Assembly: GCA_023413185.1 (NCBI GenBank)
Contig: JAEZQD010000060.1
Coordinates: 1-52,483, forward strand
Length of the DNA stretch: 52,483 nt
Reading direction: 5' to 3'
Source of the DNA: Bacillota bacterium
GTDB taxonomy: Bacteria > Bacillota > Clostridia > Oscillospirales > Ruminococcaceae
Position numbers and translations under genes: made by a program. Below the pieces are notes generated by a model. It saw only the letters and a list, made by a program, of their open reading frames with translations, had not been told where the DNA came from and ran no database searches. This document shows, in pieces, positions 26,715-35,575 of the stretch (positions are counted from its first letter, which is position 1; the number at the start of each line of letters is the position of its first letter).

Positions 26715-27257
26715 ATGAATCGAAAATCAAATTTAAGACTAAGCGTTTCGTTAATTGGAAGCATTGTAACCGCTTGTATTTTTAGTGTGATTGTTTTGGC
26801 AACCCTAACAGGCATACTGCAACATAATGCAGGTGTGGCTTTGGTTCAAGTAATCACGCTGCTTGTTCTATATCTGTTTGTTTATATGAGGTTGTGGAAT
26901 GTGGGGGAGAAGGATATTAACTATGTGCAGACCGGTCACATTGCTTTCGATCGTTACTCCGGACTAAAAATCGGCTTGATTGGGATGACCGTGTTGTACC
27001 TGCCTGTAGTATTGCTCATAATAGGAATGGTACAGCAGAACCAGATGTTTATTGGGATTTTTCGCATTCTAAGCGCGGTGTTTTTTGGATTCCACAGCTT
27101 ATTTTTGCCTGAAAAGGTGCAAGACTTTACAGTGATCCATGTGCTGCTTACGCTGCTGCCTCCGCTTGTAGTGCCTGCAATCTCCATGCTTGCATACTAC
27201 CTGGGAAACCACAGAATCTCATTGCTTGCCCATTTAGTCTACAAGAAAAAGAAATAG
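26715..27257 (+). CDS. hypothetical four-helix membrane protein
   Basis: I do not recognise this 180-aa protein. It has about four hydrophobic segments: roughly residues 9-31, 37-58, 86-106 and a longer stretch near 111-165 that is partly interrupted. It ends in a basic tail (YKKKK). GAAAGG lies about ten bases before the ATG and a good promoter is upstream. It precedes cwlD by about 50 bp, so it may be co-transcribed with this sporulation hydrolase. Confidence 0.65.
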   Translation: MNRKSNLRLSVSLIGSIVTACIFSVIVLATLTGILQHNAGVALVQVITLLVLYLFVYMRLWNVGEKDINYVQTGHIAFDRYSGLKIGLIGMTVLYLPVVLLIIGMVQQNQMFIGIFRILSAVFFGFHSLFLPEKVQDFTVIHVLLTLLPPLVVPAISMLAYYLGNHRISLLAHLVYKKKK

Positions 27258-27305
27258 CACATATTTTATCGGTTCATTCGCATAACCTATGTTGGGGTGA
27301 TGTGT

Positions 27306-28076
27306 ATGAACAAAAGGCGATATACTCGGTATCCTACTATTCGCATTCGTCCGGGATTTTTAGCGGTGTTATTTATTACCGCGATTACTATAACCATTCT
27401 TATTGCTATGCTTAACAATAATAAGGTTGTCCCTGCATACACTGTCCCAGACAATGGGATTACAATCATTTTAGACCCGGGTCATGGGGGAATCGATGGC
27501 GGAGCGGTTGGATACGATGAACAGACTATTGAGAAGGACCTCAATCTATCCATTGCTTTGAAATTGCGTGATTTCTTGATTGTTGGCGGCTATAATGTCG
27601 TTTTGACGCGAGAGGACGACCGACTAATTTTCGATGACGGCATTAAAACAATAAAAAAGCAAAAAACATCAGACATTAGAAATCGGCTTAGGATTATTAA
27701 CGAACATCCCGAAGCGCTGTTTATCAGCATCCATCAAAATAAGTTTACACAATCAAAATATAACGGTGCGCAGGTCTTTTACGGACGCAAAAATTCCGAC
27801 AGCCAGATACTTGCGCAAGCTATACAGCGTTCTTTTCGAGCGATGCTGCAGCCGGATAACGCACGCGAGGTTAAAAAAACCGGCAAGGAGATCTATCTGC
27901 TGTATCATTCTGATATCCCGTCCGTTATGGTGGAATGCGGCTTTCTTTCCAACCCGGAAGAGTGTGAAAACCTAAAAACCGATGAGTACCAAAACAATGT
28001 GGCATTTGTCATATACGCGGGGCTTTCACAGTACATTGAGGCGTGTCAGATGAATACTGCCGAGACCAATCAATGA
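27306..28076 (+). CDS. cwlD: N-acetylmuramoyl-L-alanine amidase, CwlD-like
   Basis: The 256-aa protein has an N-terminal anchor (about 15-36) and an Amidase_3 domain: ILDPGHGGIDGGAVG with zinc His, a Glu in IEKDLNL, FISIHQNKF with the second His, and MVECGFLSNPEE with the catalytic Glu. CwlD makes the muramic-lactam precursor of spore cortex, which fits spoIIM in this window. ATG 27306 follows GGGGTG; in-frame GTG (27297) and ATG (27300) codons lie within or right after that site. General cell-wall amidase function cannot be excluded. Confidence 0.85.
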   Translation: MNKRRYTRYPTIRIRPGFLAVLFITAITITILIAMLNNNKVVPAYTVPDNGITIILDPGHGGIDGGAVGYDEQTIEKDLNLSIALKLRDFLIVGGYNVVLTREDDRLIFDDGIKTIKKQKTSDIRNRLRIINEHPEALFISIHQNKFTQSKYNGAQVFYGRKNSDSQILAQAIQRSFRAMLQPDNAREVKKTGKEIYLLYHSDIPSVMVECGFLSNPEECENLKTDEYQNNVAFVIYAGLSQYIEACQMNTAETNQ

Positions 28077-28112
28077 GCTGGATGTGTAATAATCAGCGAA
28101 GGGCGGCTTATA

Positions 28113-29495
28113 ATGAAGACAAAAAGCATTTTTGTATGCAACGAGTGCGGTGCGCAATCACCGCGCTGGATGGGAAAATGCCCAAGCTGTGGAGAGTGGA
28201 ATACCCTGATTGAGGAGCTGACCGCACCTTTAGCGACATCCTCAAAGGGGGCTATGCTAGGTGGGATTCCTTCATCTTTTGCTGCCCCTGTCGCCATGGA
28301 TGAGGTTTTAGATGCAGATGAGATTCGTTACCCTACGGGCATTAAGGAACTGAATCGTGTTCTTGGCGGCGGAATTGTACGCGGTTCGCTTGTGCTGCTT
28401 GGCGGCGACCCGGGTATCGGTAAATCGACGCTTCTGCTTCAGATGTGCACCTATCTTGGGCTGGGGCTGAAGATACTGTATGTGTCGGGCGAAGAATCTC
28501 AGCGGCAGATTAAGCTGCGCGCACAGCGACTAAACGTTTCCGGGCCAAACCTCTTTTTGCTTGCGCAAACGGATATAGAGAGTATTATCAACACCATTGC
28601 GATACATAAACCCGACATCGTGATGATTGACTCGATTCAAACGATGACACACAGCGCGATTTCTTCCGCGGCCGGTAGCGTCAGCCAGGTTAGGGAGTGT
28701 ACCCAATGCCTGATGCGTTGCGCAAAAAGCGAGGAGATTGCTGTTTTCATCGTGGGTCACGTAAACAAGGATGGCGCGATTGCGGGACCGAAGGTACTTG
28801 AACATATCGTGGATGCGGTGCTCTACTTTGAGGGAGAGCGCAACATGCCATACCGCATCCTGCGTGCGGTAAAAAATCGTTATGGCTCTACCAACGAGAT
28901 TGGTGTTTTTGAGATGACAGACAGCGGGCTGAGCGAGGTGGACAACCCATCCATGATGCTGCTTTCGGGCAGACCGGTTGGGGTATCGGGCACCTGCGTT
29001 GCCTGTGTGATGGAGGGCAGTCGTCCCATCCTTGCCGAGGTTCAGGCATTGGTCACAAAAACGGGGTTTGGTACCCCCAGAAGGGTTTCTACCGGCTTTG
29101 ATTATAACCGCATGTCGCTGATTCTGGCAGTGCTTGAGAAGCGTGCAGGCTTCGCTTTCTCAAGTCTTGATACTTACGTTAACATTGTAGGGGGATTAAG
29201 GCTGGATGAGCCGGCAGCCGACCTATCCGTGGCGTTGGCGCTGGTTTCCGGTTTGATAGACAGCCCGATTGGCGAGGATCTGTTTGTGTTTGGTGAACTC
29301 GGGCTTGCGGGAGAGCTGCGAGCCGTATCCAATGCGGAGTCACGTGTTAACGAAGCGGCAAGGCTTGGTTTTGGGCGGTGCATTATGCCAAAGGCTTCGC
29401 TTTCTAAACTCGTTAACCCTCAAAAGTATGGAATCGAAATACTTGGCGTCAGCAACCTTTCTCAGGCGATAGCAGCCTTGAATAAATCCAAATGA
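28113..29495 (+). CDS. radA: DNA repair protein RadA
   Basis: The 460-aa RecA-like protein has an N-terminal C4 zinc finger (Cys9, Cys12, Cys23, Cys26), Walker A GDPGIGKST (98-106), the RadA-specific KNRYG motif, and a C-terminal Lon-like domain with an LSVALALVSG helix. RadA promotes branch migration in recombinational repair. AAGGGCGG lies upstream of the ATG. It is convergent with the xerC-type gene. Confidence 0.96.
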   Translation: MKTKSIFVCNECGAQSPRWMGKCPSCGEWNTLIEELTAPLATSSKGAMLGGIPSSFAAPVAMDEVLDADEIRYPTGIKELNRVLGGGIVRGSLVLLGGDPGIGKSTLLLQMCTYLGLGLKILYVSGEESQRQIKLRAQRLNVSGPNLFLLAQTDIESIINTIAIHKPDIVMIDSIQTMTHSAISSAAGSVSQVRECTQCLMRCAKSEEIAVFIVGHVNKDGAIAGPKVLEHIVDAVLYFEGERNMPYRILRAVKNRYGSTNEIGVFEMTDSGLSEVDNPSMMLLSGRPVGVSGTCVACVMEGSRPILAEVQALVTKTGFGTPRRVSTGFDYNRMSLILAVLEKRAGFAFSSLDTYVNIVGGLRLDEPAADLSVALALVSGLIDSPIGEDLFVFGELGLAGELRAVSNAESRVNEAARLGFGRCIMPKASLSKLVNPQKYGIEILGVSNLSQAIAALNKSK

Positions 29496-29496
29496 T

Positions 29497-29535
29497 ACAA
29501 CATGTGGCAGGGAAGACGTCCCTGCCACATGTTGT
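29497..29535. terminator. bidirectional hairpin between radA and xerC-type gene
   Basis: CAACATGTGGCAGGGA (29498-29513) is perfectly complementary to 29519-29534, extendable by one A-T pair. The loop is 5 nt. Flanking T runs are short but the stem is very stable. Confidence 0.75.
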
Positions 29536-29545
29536 TTGAATGGGC

Positions 29546-30574
29546 TTAATCTTTGTTGTTACTGTGAACTGCGAGTTTACTCTTTTTACGAGGCTTTATA
29601 TTAGACAGCGGATTCTTTTTTGCCGCGCTCTCCATCTGTTCACTCGAGATGTGGGTGTAAATCTCCGTAGTGCCAAGATTAGCGTGACCTAAAATCTCCT
29701 TGAGCATACGGATATCCACTTGCCCGTGCTGGTACATTAACGTGGCGGCTGTGTGGCGCAGCTTGTGGGTAGAAAAACCCTTTCCGTCCATCCCAATGGC
29801 GGCCAGCTGTCGTTCGACAATCTGCTGAACACGCCGCCTGCTGATGCGGGTTTGATTTCGGGAGACAAACAGGGCGTTGGGGTTGTCCTTTGCCTTTATT
29901 CCATTTGCGTGTTTGTAGGCTATGTAGGTCTTAATGGTCTCCATACAGGCATCATTGAGGTAAACGATTCGTTCCTTGTTGCCCTTGCCGAGCAGACGAA
30001 GGCGGTTATCTCTGATATCGGTGTGATTGATACCAACAAGCTCGGACAATCGCATTCCGCAGTTGAGAAATAACGTAAGGATGCAGTAGTCTCGTTCACG
30101 CGTTGCACTTTCGACTTCCTCGGCACTTGCAAGCAGCTCAATACTGTTTTCTAGGGTGAGGTACTTAGGAATGGTCTTTTTTAAGGAAGGAATCTCAAGT
30201 TCACGCACCGGATTTTCCTTTAATAACCCTGCTTTAATTGTTAGATATCCAAAAAAACCGCGAAGGGAAGACACCTTACGCGAACGGGCGGCAGCATTGT
30301 TGCCGCGTTCGCTTGCGGTATAATGTAAAAACTCATAGACATCCGAAAGGGTAACGGTACTTAGCTGCTCAACGTCAACATCCGATATGGTTATTTCTTC
30401 AAACAAGACAGAAGGGGAGACACGATTTCTTAATCTTTTTAAGAACCGTAAAAAAGTGCGCAAATCAATAAAATAGCCTTCAACCGTTCTGGGTGAACGC
30501 CCTTTAATGGTCTCCATATAAAATAGATAATCGCGCAAAACGGTTGGGCAATCGTTTATTAGATTGGGGTTCAA
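29546..30574 (-). CDS. xerC: tyrosine recombinase, XerC-type
   Basis: The 342-aa integrase-family protein has the complete catalytic set: Arg175 (CGMRLSEL), Lys197 (LGKGNK), His270 and Arg273 (HKLRH), His297 (LGHAN) and nucleophile Tyr306 (EIYTH). The N-terminal SAM-like domain starts near PTVLRDYLFYMETIKGRSPRTVEGY. The frame extends upstream to 30670, but the promoter lies at 30627-30655, so the start must be later. TTG 30574 follows GGAG by 8 nt. With the XerD-type protein at 32.7 kb it could resolve chromosome dimers at dif. Confidence 0.88.
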   Translation of the reverse strand: MNPNLINDCPTVLRDYLFYMETIKGRSPRTVEGYFIDLRTFLRFLKRLRNRVSPSVLFEEITISDVDVEQLSTVTLSDVYEFLHYTASERGNNAAARSRKVSSLRGFFGYLTIKAGLLKENPVRELEIPSLKKTIPKYLTLENSIELLASAEEVESATRERDYCILTLFLNCGMRLSELVGINHTDIRDNRLRLLGKGNKERIVYLNDACMETIKTYIAYKHANGIKAKDNPNALFVSRNQTRISRRRVQQIVERQLAAIGMDGKGFSTHKLRHTAATLMYQHGQVDIRMLKEILGHANLGTTEIYTHISSEQMESAAKKNPLSNIKPRKKSKLAVHSNNKD

Positions 30575-30626
30575 TAAAACCACTCCGTCACAAATACAAT
30601 AGAAAAAGCTTGGACTTCCTACTATT

Positions 30627-30655
30627 ATTATAGTCGCATTGGGGGATACAGGCAA
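30627..30655 (-). promoter_or_regulatory. promoter of the xerC-type gene
   Basis: On the minus strand TTGCCT (30655-30650), 17-bp spacer and TATAAT (30632-30627). It places the transcript start near 30620 and rules out start codons further upstream. Confidence 0.7.
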
Positions 30656-30711
30656 GAAATATGTAGTCACAGCAAAATTGATTTTTGCACACCGCTAAAT
30701 ACAACAAAATG

Positions 30712-30750
30712 AAACAAGCCTACCGGTTTAACTCGGTAAGCTTGTTTTTA
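30712..30750 (-). terminator. terminator after the Nif3-like gene
   Basis: AACAAGC (30713-30719) pairs with GCTTGTT (30740-30746), with inner TACCG/CGGTA pairing. Both flanks are A/T rich, so it may work in both directions. Confidence 0.7.
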
Positions 30751-30766
30751 TTTAGATTTCGAAAAC

Positions 30767-31579
30767 TTACATGTAGCTGAACATATCACCGGCAGATACA
30801 AATGTTACCGGCAGGTCATCACCTACGATGGGACGAAGCCACTCAACAGCCCAGCGCATGCCGCCTTCTTCCTGCATGAAGTGACCGGGGAGGATCATTC
30901 CCTTATTTCTTCCGAGCTTTGCGGCGTCACTGAAGTAGAGCGGCACAGTCCATTCCACGATATCACCGGGGATGACTACGTCAAACTTCCATGAAGCGGC
31001 AACCTGAGCATTATTGCTCCAGTTTGTGTTTTCGTTGGGAAGCAGGTGTCCGCAGAAACCAACCGTAGAAACCTTCACGTCAGGGTTACCGATGTAGCGG
31101 ATTGTCTCTAATCCAAGCGCTTTTTTAATATGCAGCGCAAGCTCGCCCAAGGTGGTCTCAGGAAGCTTGATTTCGGGGGCGCGTCCTTCGCCCGGAACCA
31201 CATGCTCCAGCCATCCAAGCTGCTTAAGCAGGTAGTGGAAGATGCCATCGGGGTTATGGGCGTGGATGTGGTCATGGTCGCGATATACCACAATGCCGTT
31301 GTCCACGAGCATAGCGAGTTTCTCTTCGTATACATCGTTTCCGACCAGCCATTCGCACTCGTCGTCATAGCCGCTGTAGAAGGTGGGTTCGTGAACAAAT
31401 ATGAAGTTTGCGCCAATCTCGATGGCCTTACGTATTACATCTACATTGGGCGCAATGGAAACCAGAATACCTGTGCACTCCACACTCGGGTCTCCGCCGA
31501 TAATTACATCACAGGTTCTGCGATCGCCAATATCGGGATGGTACGCGAGTATTCCGTTAATGATGCTTTGAATAGTCAT
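30767..31579 (-). CDS. Nif3-like dinuclear metal center protein
   Basis: The 270-aa protein is related to the Nif3/YqfO family, with FVHEPTFYSG and DHDHIHAHNPDGIF as the likely dimetal-binding motifs and a C-terminal segment (GHFMQEEGGMRWAVEWL) near the end. The biochemical role of the family is unsettled. GGAGGAG precedes the ATG. It stands alone, between a terminator and a 279-bp upstream gap. In that gap a weak minus-strand promoter (TTACGC-16-TACAAT, 31659-31632) can be drawn. Confidence 0.8.
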   Translation of the reverse strand: MTIQSIINGILAYHPDIGDRRTCDVIIGGDPSVECTGILVSIAPNVDVIRKAIEIGANFIFVHEPTFYSGYDDECEWLVGNDVYEEKLAMLVDNGIVVYRDHDHIHAHNPDGIFHYLLKQLGWLEHVVPGEGRAPEIKLPETTLGELALHIKKALGLETIRYIGNPDVKVSTVGFCGHLLPNENTNWSNNAQVAASWKFDVVIPGDIVEWTVPLYFSDAAKLGRNKGMILPGHFMQEEGGMRWAVEWLRPIVGDDLPVTFVSAGDMFSYM

Positions 31580-31631
31580 GTAAAAAACTCCTCCGTAATA
31601 ATAGATTCAATATGTCGTACCTACAACTATT

Positions 31632-31659
31632 ATTGTAATGCAGCAGGCGGATGGCGTAA
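31632..31659 (-). promoter_or_regulatory. weak candidate promoter of the Nif3-like gene
   Basis: Minus strand TTACGC (31659-31654), 16-bp spacer, TACAAT (31637-31632), about 50 bp upstream of the start codon. The match is moderate. Confidence 0.35.
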
Positions 31660-31777
31660 ATAGCTCTTACAGCACAACGTACTTTTTCAAAAGAACAAAG
31701 TTGTTTTTCGAAAGTGGGAGGGGGATTATTAGTAAGGGTAGTTAAAATAATAGCTTAAGATATAATTCCTAACAGTT

Positions 31778-31799
31778 GCACTAAATAAATATTTAGTGC
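31778..31799. repeat. 22-bp palindrome, copy 1 (GCACTAAA-N6-TTTAGTGC)
   Basis: GCACTAAA and TTTAGTGC flank six A/T bases. The same arms and spacing occur at 49944-49965 on the promoter of the exporter operon. Here the palindrome lies between the Nif3-like gene and the DUF624 terminator, about 120 bp upstream of the candidate Nif3 promoter, and 11 bp downstream of a TATAAT (31761-31766) on the plus strand. It may be an operator for a regulator encoded elsewhere. Confidence 0.6.
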
Positions 31800-31818
31800 A
31801 GTTTGGGGCAGTGCAAAT

Positions 31819-31849
31819 AAGTAGCGGGCCCATTATAAGCTCGCTACTT
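31819..31849 (-). terminator. terminator after the DUF624 gene
   Basis: AAGTAGCGGGC (31819-31829) pairs with GCTCGCTACTT (31839-31849) with one mismatch, directly downstream of the DUF624 stop on the minus strand, followed there by ATTTG. Confidence 0.7.
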
Positions 31850-31858
31850 CATGCGCAT

Positions 31859-32713
31859 TTATTTACCGGTTATAATATCGTCAGAAAAAACTGACTCTGA
31901 TTTTAATTGGTTATTGGGGTTGCTTTCATCTTGATTTGTATAGAACGGATCGATGCAATACTTTTTCACATACTGATATGAGTTAAACGACAAAATCAGT
32001 TGTACCCATGCCGGAACAATTAAAACCACTAAAACAACTGTATAAGGTAAAAACAAAACGGTTGGCACTATAATTAAAGCCACAAACAGTGTTGTTATAA
32101 AATTGGTTCGCAGCCCCAGAATACTCATAATCAACGCGTTTTTATACAATGGCACCAGCTTAAGATCTATTGTAACCATGAGTAAATACACATAGTAAGA
32201 AGAAAATAAAAGCAAAATGCCTAGCAGTAAGCTTATTCCAAATAACACCACGTAGATATTGAAATTCTGTATGTTTGCATAATAAAAGCTTGAAGAATAG
32301 TATACTATAAATCCTGCCAATGTTTGTAGTATTCCGGTAATAGACGCCTGTTTCCAGTTGTTTTTAACTGCATCAAAAAAATCGGATACCAAAAACGCGT
32401 GCTGCTCCTTTGCGTAGTTTCGCATAATATAGGTAATGCCGGCTGTTGCCGTACCACCGATACCCGCGGACAGAATCAGCGCGATCACTGAAACAACAAT
32501 ACCAAAGGTCGAATTGGTTCCCCATGATATTAAAAGCACAAATGAAAACACAAACGGCACAAAACATAAAGTATACAAAAGATTTGCCTGGATTATCTTC
32601 CAAAACTTACGAAAAAATATCTCCCAAAACAGAAAAAAACGTTTTTTCTCAGGCGTATCCTTTGAAATGCCCTTACCCGGCTTTGAATAGTTGTTAAGTC
32701 CTAAAAATCCCAT
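31859..32713 (-). CDS. DUF624/YesL-family membrane protein
   Basis: The 284-aa protein has about six membrane segments and the pattern of the YesL/DUF624 family (FWKIIQANLLYTLCFVPFVF near the N-terminus; AFLVSDFFDAVKNNWKQA in a cytoplasmic loop). The first 35 residues are basic and polar. Family members often lie near sugar transporters; none is here. Function is unknown. AAGGAG lies upstream of the ATG. It is read in the same direction as the xerD-type gene, 35 bp downstream of it. Confidence 0.82.
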   Translation of the reverse strand: MGFLGLNNYSKPGKGISKDTPEKKRFFLFWEIFFRKFWKIIQANLLYTLCFVPFVFSFVLLISWGTNSTFGIVVSVIALILSAGIGGTATAGITYIMRNYAKEQHAFLVSDFFDAVKNNWKQASITGILQTLAGFIVYYSSSFYYANIQNFNIYVVLFGISLLLGILLLFSSYYVYLLMVTIDLKLVPLYKNALIMSILGLRTNFITTLFVALIIVPTVLFLPYTVVLVVLIVPAWVQLILSFNSYQYVKKYCIDPFYTNQDESNPNNQLKSESVFSDDIITGK

Positions 32714-32748
32714 ATTGCAACTCCTTTTATTGTTACGACACTACATAA

Positions 32749-33633
32749 TTACGCACGAGGATGACATCTATTGTACACATCTTTAAACTTGTTTTTCATA
32801 ATCTGGGCATATACCTGGGTGGATGAAATATCCGCGTGCCCGAGCATTTCCTTTATATCCTTAAGCTGTGCTCCGTTTTCTAAAAGATGTGCGGCAAAGG
32901 AATGTCGTAGCGTGTGGGGTGTAATCTCTGCCTTGATACTCGCTTTTTCTGCGTATGTTTTTATTATCTTCCAAAAACCCTGTCTAGTCAACCGACTGCC
33001 GTTTAAATTAATAAAAAGTGCATCAAAATCGTTGTCTGGCACAATTGCAATGCGAACTCTATATATGTATTCACTAAGGGCCTTGAGTGCTTCCGGATAG
33101 ATTGGTATAATCCGACTTGCCTTACCATTATGGCAGTTTAAAATACCGACATTCAGATTGATATCCTGTATGTTGAGTGATACCAGCTCAGACACACGAA
33201 TTCCTGTTGCATATAAAAGCTCAAACATAGCCTTATCCCTACACCCTTTTGGCTCGTTGGTATTGGGGCTTTTGAGCAAGCGGTCAATCTCCTGATTGGT
33301 TAAGATGGATGGAAGCTTTTTTTCTATCTTTTCAAGCTTTACACTTCGCGCAGGGTTGGTTGAAGCGTATCCATGCAGTACAAGGAACTGAAAAAAAGAA
33401 CGCAGCGAGGCAATGCTTCTTGTTACGGTGGAATTGCTCTTTTTTAGAGCCTTGAGCTGATCAACATACAGCTCAATATTTGCGACCGTAACACGTGAAG
33501 GCTCGGTAACACTATATTGTGATACAAATGAAATAAAGGCATTTACATCTCGTACATACGATTCGAGCGTATTAGCAGCTACATCCTTGCTGTTTACGAG
33601 ATAGTCTTTAAAGCTATTAACATACTGCGTCAT
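32749..33633 (-). CDS. xerD: tyrosine recombinase, XerD-type
   Basis: The 294-aa recombinase has all active-site residues: Arg146 (TGIRVSEL), Lys171 (HNGKAS), His240 and Arg243 (HTLRH), His266 (LGHAD) and Tyr275 (TQVYAQ). Start MTQYVNSFKDYL gives the family-usual length; the frame is open to 33720, and M at 33660 is possible, since ribosome binding sites are weak here. It follows spoIIM on the same strand, a standard clostridial pairing. It probably acts with XerC in dimer resolution. Confidence 0.9.
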   Translation of the reverse strand: MTQYVNSFKDYLVNSKDVAANTLESYVRDVNAFISFVSQYSVTEPSRVTVANIELYVDQLKALKKSNSTVTRSIASLRSFFQFLVLHGYASTNPARSVKLEKIEKKLPSILTNQEIDRLLKSPNTNEPKGCRDKAMFELLYATGIRVSELVSLNIQDINLNVGILNCHNGKASRIIPIYPEALKALSEYIYRVRIAIVPDNDFDALFINLNGSRLTRQGFWKIIKTYAEKASIKAEITPHTLRHSFAAHLLENGAQLKDIKEMLGHADISSTQVYAQIMKNKFKDVYNRCHPRA

Positions 33634-33765
33634 TTTTTCGTCCGTTCTGCCACTGTGCATGGCAAAGATTTCATCCCGCGTCCGCTTGTCGTGCACAGTA
33701 CAATGACAAGCCGCGAACATACGTTTTTACGGATTGTATAAATAATGAATTATCATACACAAAAA

Positions 33766-34407
33766 TCAGATCGGGGCACCAAATAACATGCAACAGATGC
33801 CATCCACCAAGGCACAAAGGAAGGTTAGCATGGTATATATTATGTATTTGGTCAAGCAAGCCCCGGCAGCTTCCGGCACCGTGGCGTCGGCAACACCGTG
33901 ATAAAAAAGCGAAAAATAAACCTTAGATAGGCTGTATGAGCTTGCGCAGGCCAGCACCAGTACAAACGAACCGATAACAGCGGATGGGATTTGATGTTGC
34001 AGTGCAAAGAGAATACCGCCGCCCCCTGCTGTGGTGTATAGATAACTGATAGACACACCCAAACTAAAGCCTCGCGCCACCGAGACAAGGAGTATGATTG
34101 GTGGTGCAATTGCGCAAAACCCCAAAAACAAAAGGGCGAGCAGTATTAAAAAGTTTACGGTAAAGGACGATAAAAACGCCGGCAGAAACAGGCGTTCAGC
34201 TCGGTTTGCAATATACGCCCCCATTAAAGCATCCAACTCGATTAAGACATTCTCACCACCGTTACGAACGGCGAACGCCCCGGCTGCAATTCCAACGGAA
34301 AACAATACATAGATGGCGTAAATAAGCCGATGTTCAAGCAAGAAACGCGCGGTACTCTTTAAACCCAAGCTTCCCTTCCCCGACCGTGAAAAGGTTGTCC
34401 TTCTCAT
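33766..34407 (-). CDS. spoIIM: stage II sporulation protein M
   Basis: The 213-aa protein has about five membrane helices and the SpoIIM pattern (NFLILLALLFLGFCAIAPPIILLVSVARGFSLGVS; HQIPSAVIGSFVLVLA). SpoIIM works with SpoIID and SpoIIP in engulfment of the forespore. GGGG lies just upstream of the ATG. The short upstream gap has AT-rich repeats (TATATA) but no sigma-E promoter I can state with confidence. It marks the organism as a spore former or recent descendant. Confidence 0.9.
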   Translation of the reverse strand: MRRTTFSRSGKGSLGLKSTARFLLEHRLIYAIYVLFSVGIAAGAFAVRNGGENVLIELDALMGAYIANRAERLFLPAFLSSFTVNFLILLALLFLGFCAIAPPIILLVSVARGFSLGVSISYLYTTAGGGGILFALQHQIPSAVIGSFVLVLACASSYSLSKVYFSLFYHGVADATVPEAAGACLTKYIIYTMLTFLCALVDGICCMLFGAPI

Positions 34408-34472
34408 TTATATACCCCGTTTCGCGTAGCTATATATAAGCTATACTATTCACAACGGGGATGTTTTAGAAG

Positions 34473-35282
34473 CTATTTACATAGTTTGTAAGCACGGTCA
34501 ATGCAAGCCTGCATGGCGGCGCGCAAGGTTCGTTCGAATCCGTTATTCTCGAGGGAGGCCAAACCCTGCAGCGTTGTGCCACCGGGCGAAGACACCATGC
34601 GAATTAGCTCATCGGGCGACAGCCCGCTGTCGGTTAACATCTTGGCGCTGCCAATTAACGTTTGCGCGAATAACTTCATCGCAACCGGGTATTCAATGCC
34701 CTGTTCGGCGGCAAATTCCGCAACAATCTTAGCAAACAGGTAGATAAACGCCGGGCTGCTGCCGTTAACGGGAATAACTTCGGACAGTTTGTCCGCAGCA
34801 ATCTCCTCGCCGATACCACAGGACGCAAAGATACCCTTAACAAACTCAAATTCATCTGCTGTTGTCGGCGCTACACAAGCAACGGCGCTGGCGCCTTCGC
34901 CGAGCATCAGCGGCGTATTGGGCATGACAAGAACCAGCTTGCAATCAAAGCCCAGCTGATCCTTAATATATTGTGCACCAATGCCCGCGGCAATAGAGAC
35001 AAACACATTATGTTGACCCGCGGTACCTTTTAGCGAAGCAATTACTTCCCCAAATACCTGCGGTTTCACACACAAAAACACGTAGTGGCAGCATGCGGTC
35101 AGCTGTGCTGCATCCTGCATAATTGCAACGCCCTTGCTTGCAAAGGTTTCGCATTTGGTTGTATCCGGGTCGTATGCTGCGATTGAAGACGACTCTAAGG
35201 TGTTTTTGCGCAGTATACCATTAATAATTGCAGATGCCATGTTGCCCAGACCAATAAAACCAACCTCATAGGTGACTGTCAT
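34473..35282 (-). CDS. proC: pyrroline-5-carboxylate reductase
   Basis: The 269-aa enzyme reduces pyrroline-5-carboxylate to proline with NAD(P)H. It has VGFIGLGNMASAI (N-terminal Rossmann), VSIAAGIG, VMPNTPLMLGEGASA and SSPGGTTLQGL, the classical ProC signature. The frame extends 30 codons upstream with an atypical sequence; ATG 35282 (MTVTYEVGF) is preceded by GGGAG and gives the normal length. It stands alone, between spoIIM and a divergent gene. Confidence 0.94.
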   Translation of the reverse strand: MTVTYEVGFIGLGNMASAIINGILRKNTLESSSIAAYDPDTTKCETFASKGVAIMQDAAQLTACCHYVFLCVKPQVFGEVIASLKGTAGQHNVFVSIAAGIGAQYIKDQLGFDCKLVLVMPNTPLMLGEGASAVACVAPTTADEFEFVKGIFASCGIGEEIAADKLSEVIPVNGSSPAFIYLFAKIVAEFAAEQGIEYPVAMKLFAQTLIGSAKMLTDSGLSPDELIRMVSSPGGTTLQGLASLENNGFERTLRAAMQACIDRAYKLCK

Positions 35283-35575
35283 CAGTGTCAAAACTCCCAA
35301 TCTATTTGTAGAATACATACGGAAAAAAGTGCTTGTATTAAATATAATATATTTTTTCTGCATATTCAACATAATTCAGAATATTAATAAAAATTTGTTG
35401 CAAATAACAAAAATTATGTAAAACCAATTATGTACAACGTCCAATATTATGTTGCCGTATTTATGTAAACCATGTTTGGGTGCATTGATAGCTGCCGTTT
35501 TTTTATGCGTTATCGATTACATTCCGAGCGCTTTGATGGTATACTTTACACATAAATTAGTAGGAGCGAACAGGT

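Noticed and set aside
29546..33633. Two tyrosine recombinases 2.2 kb apart as the edges of a mobile element
   Set aside because: Both have complete Xer-type active sites and the second pairs with spoIIM in a common chromosomal order. I saw no direct repeats, tRNA-end attachment site, excisionase or cargo between them, and the genes between are ordinary.
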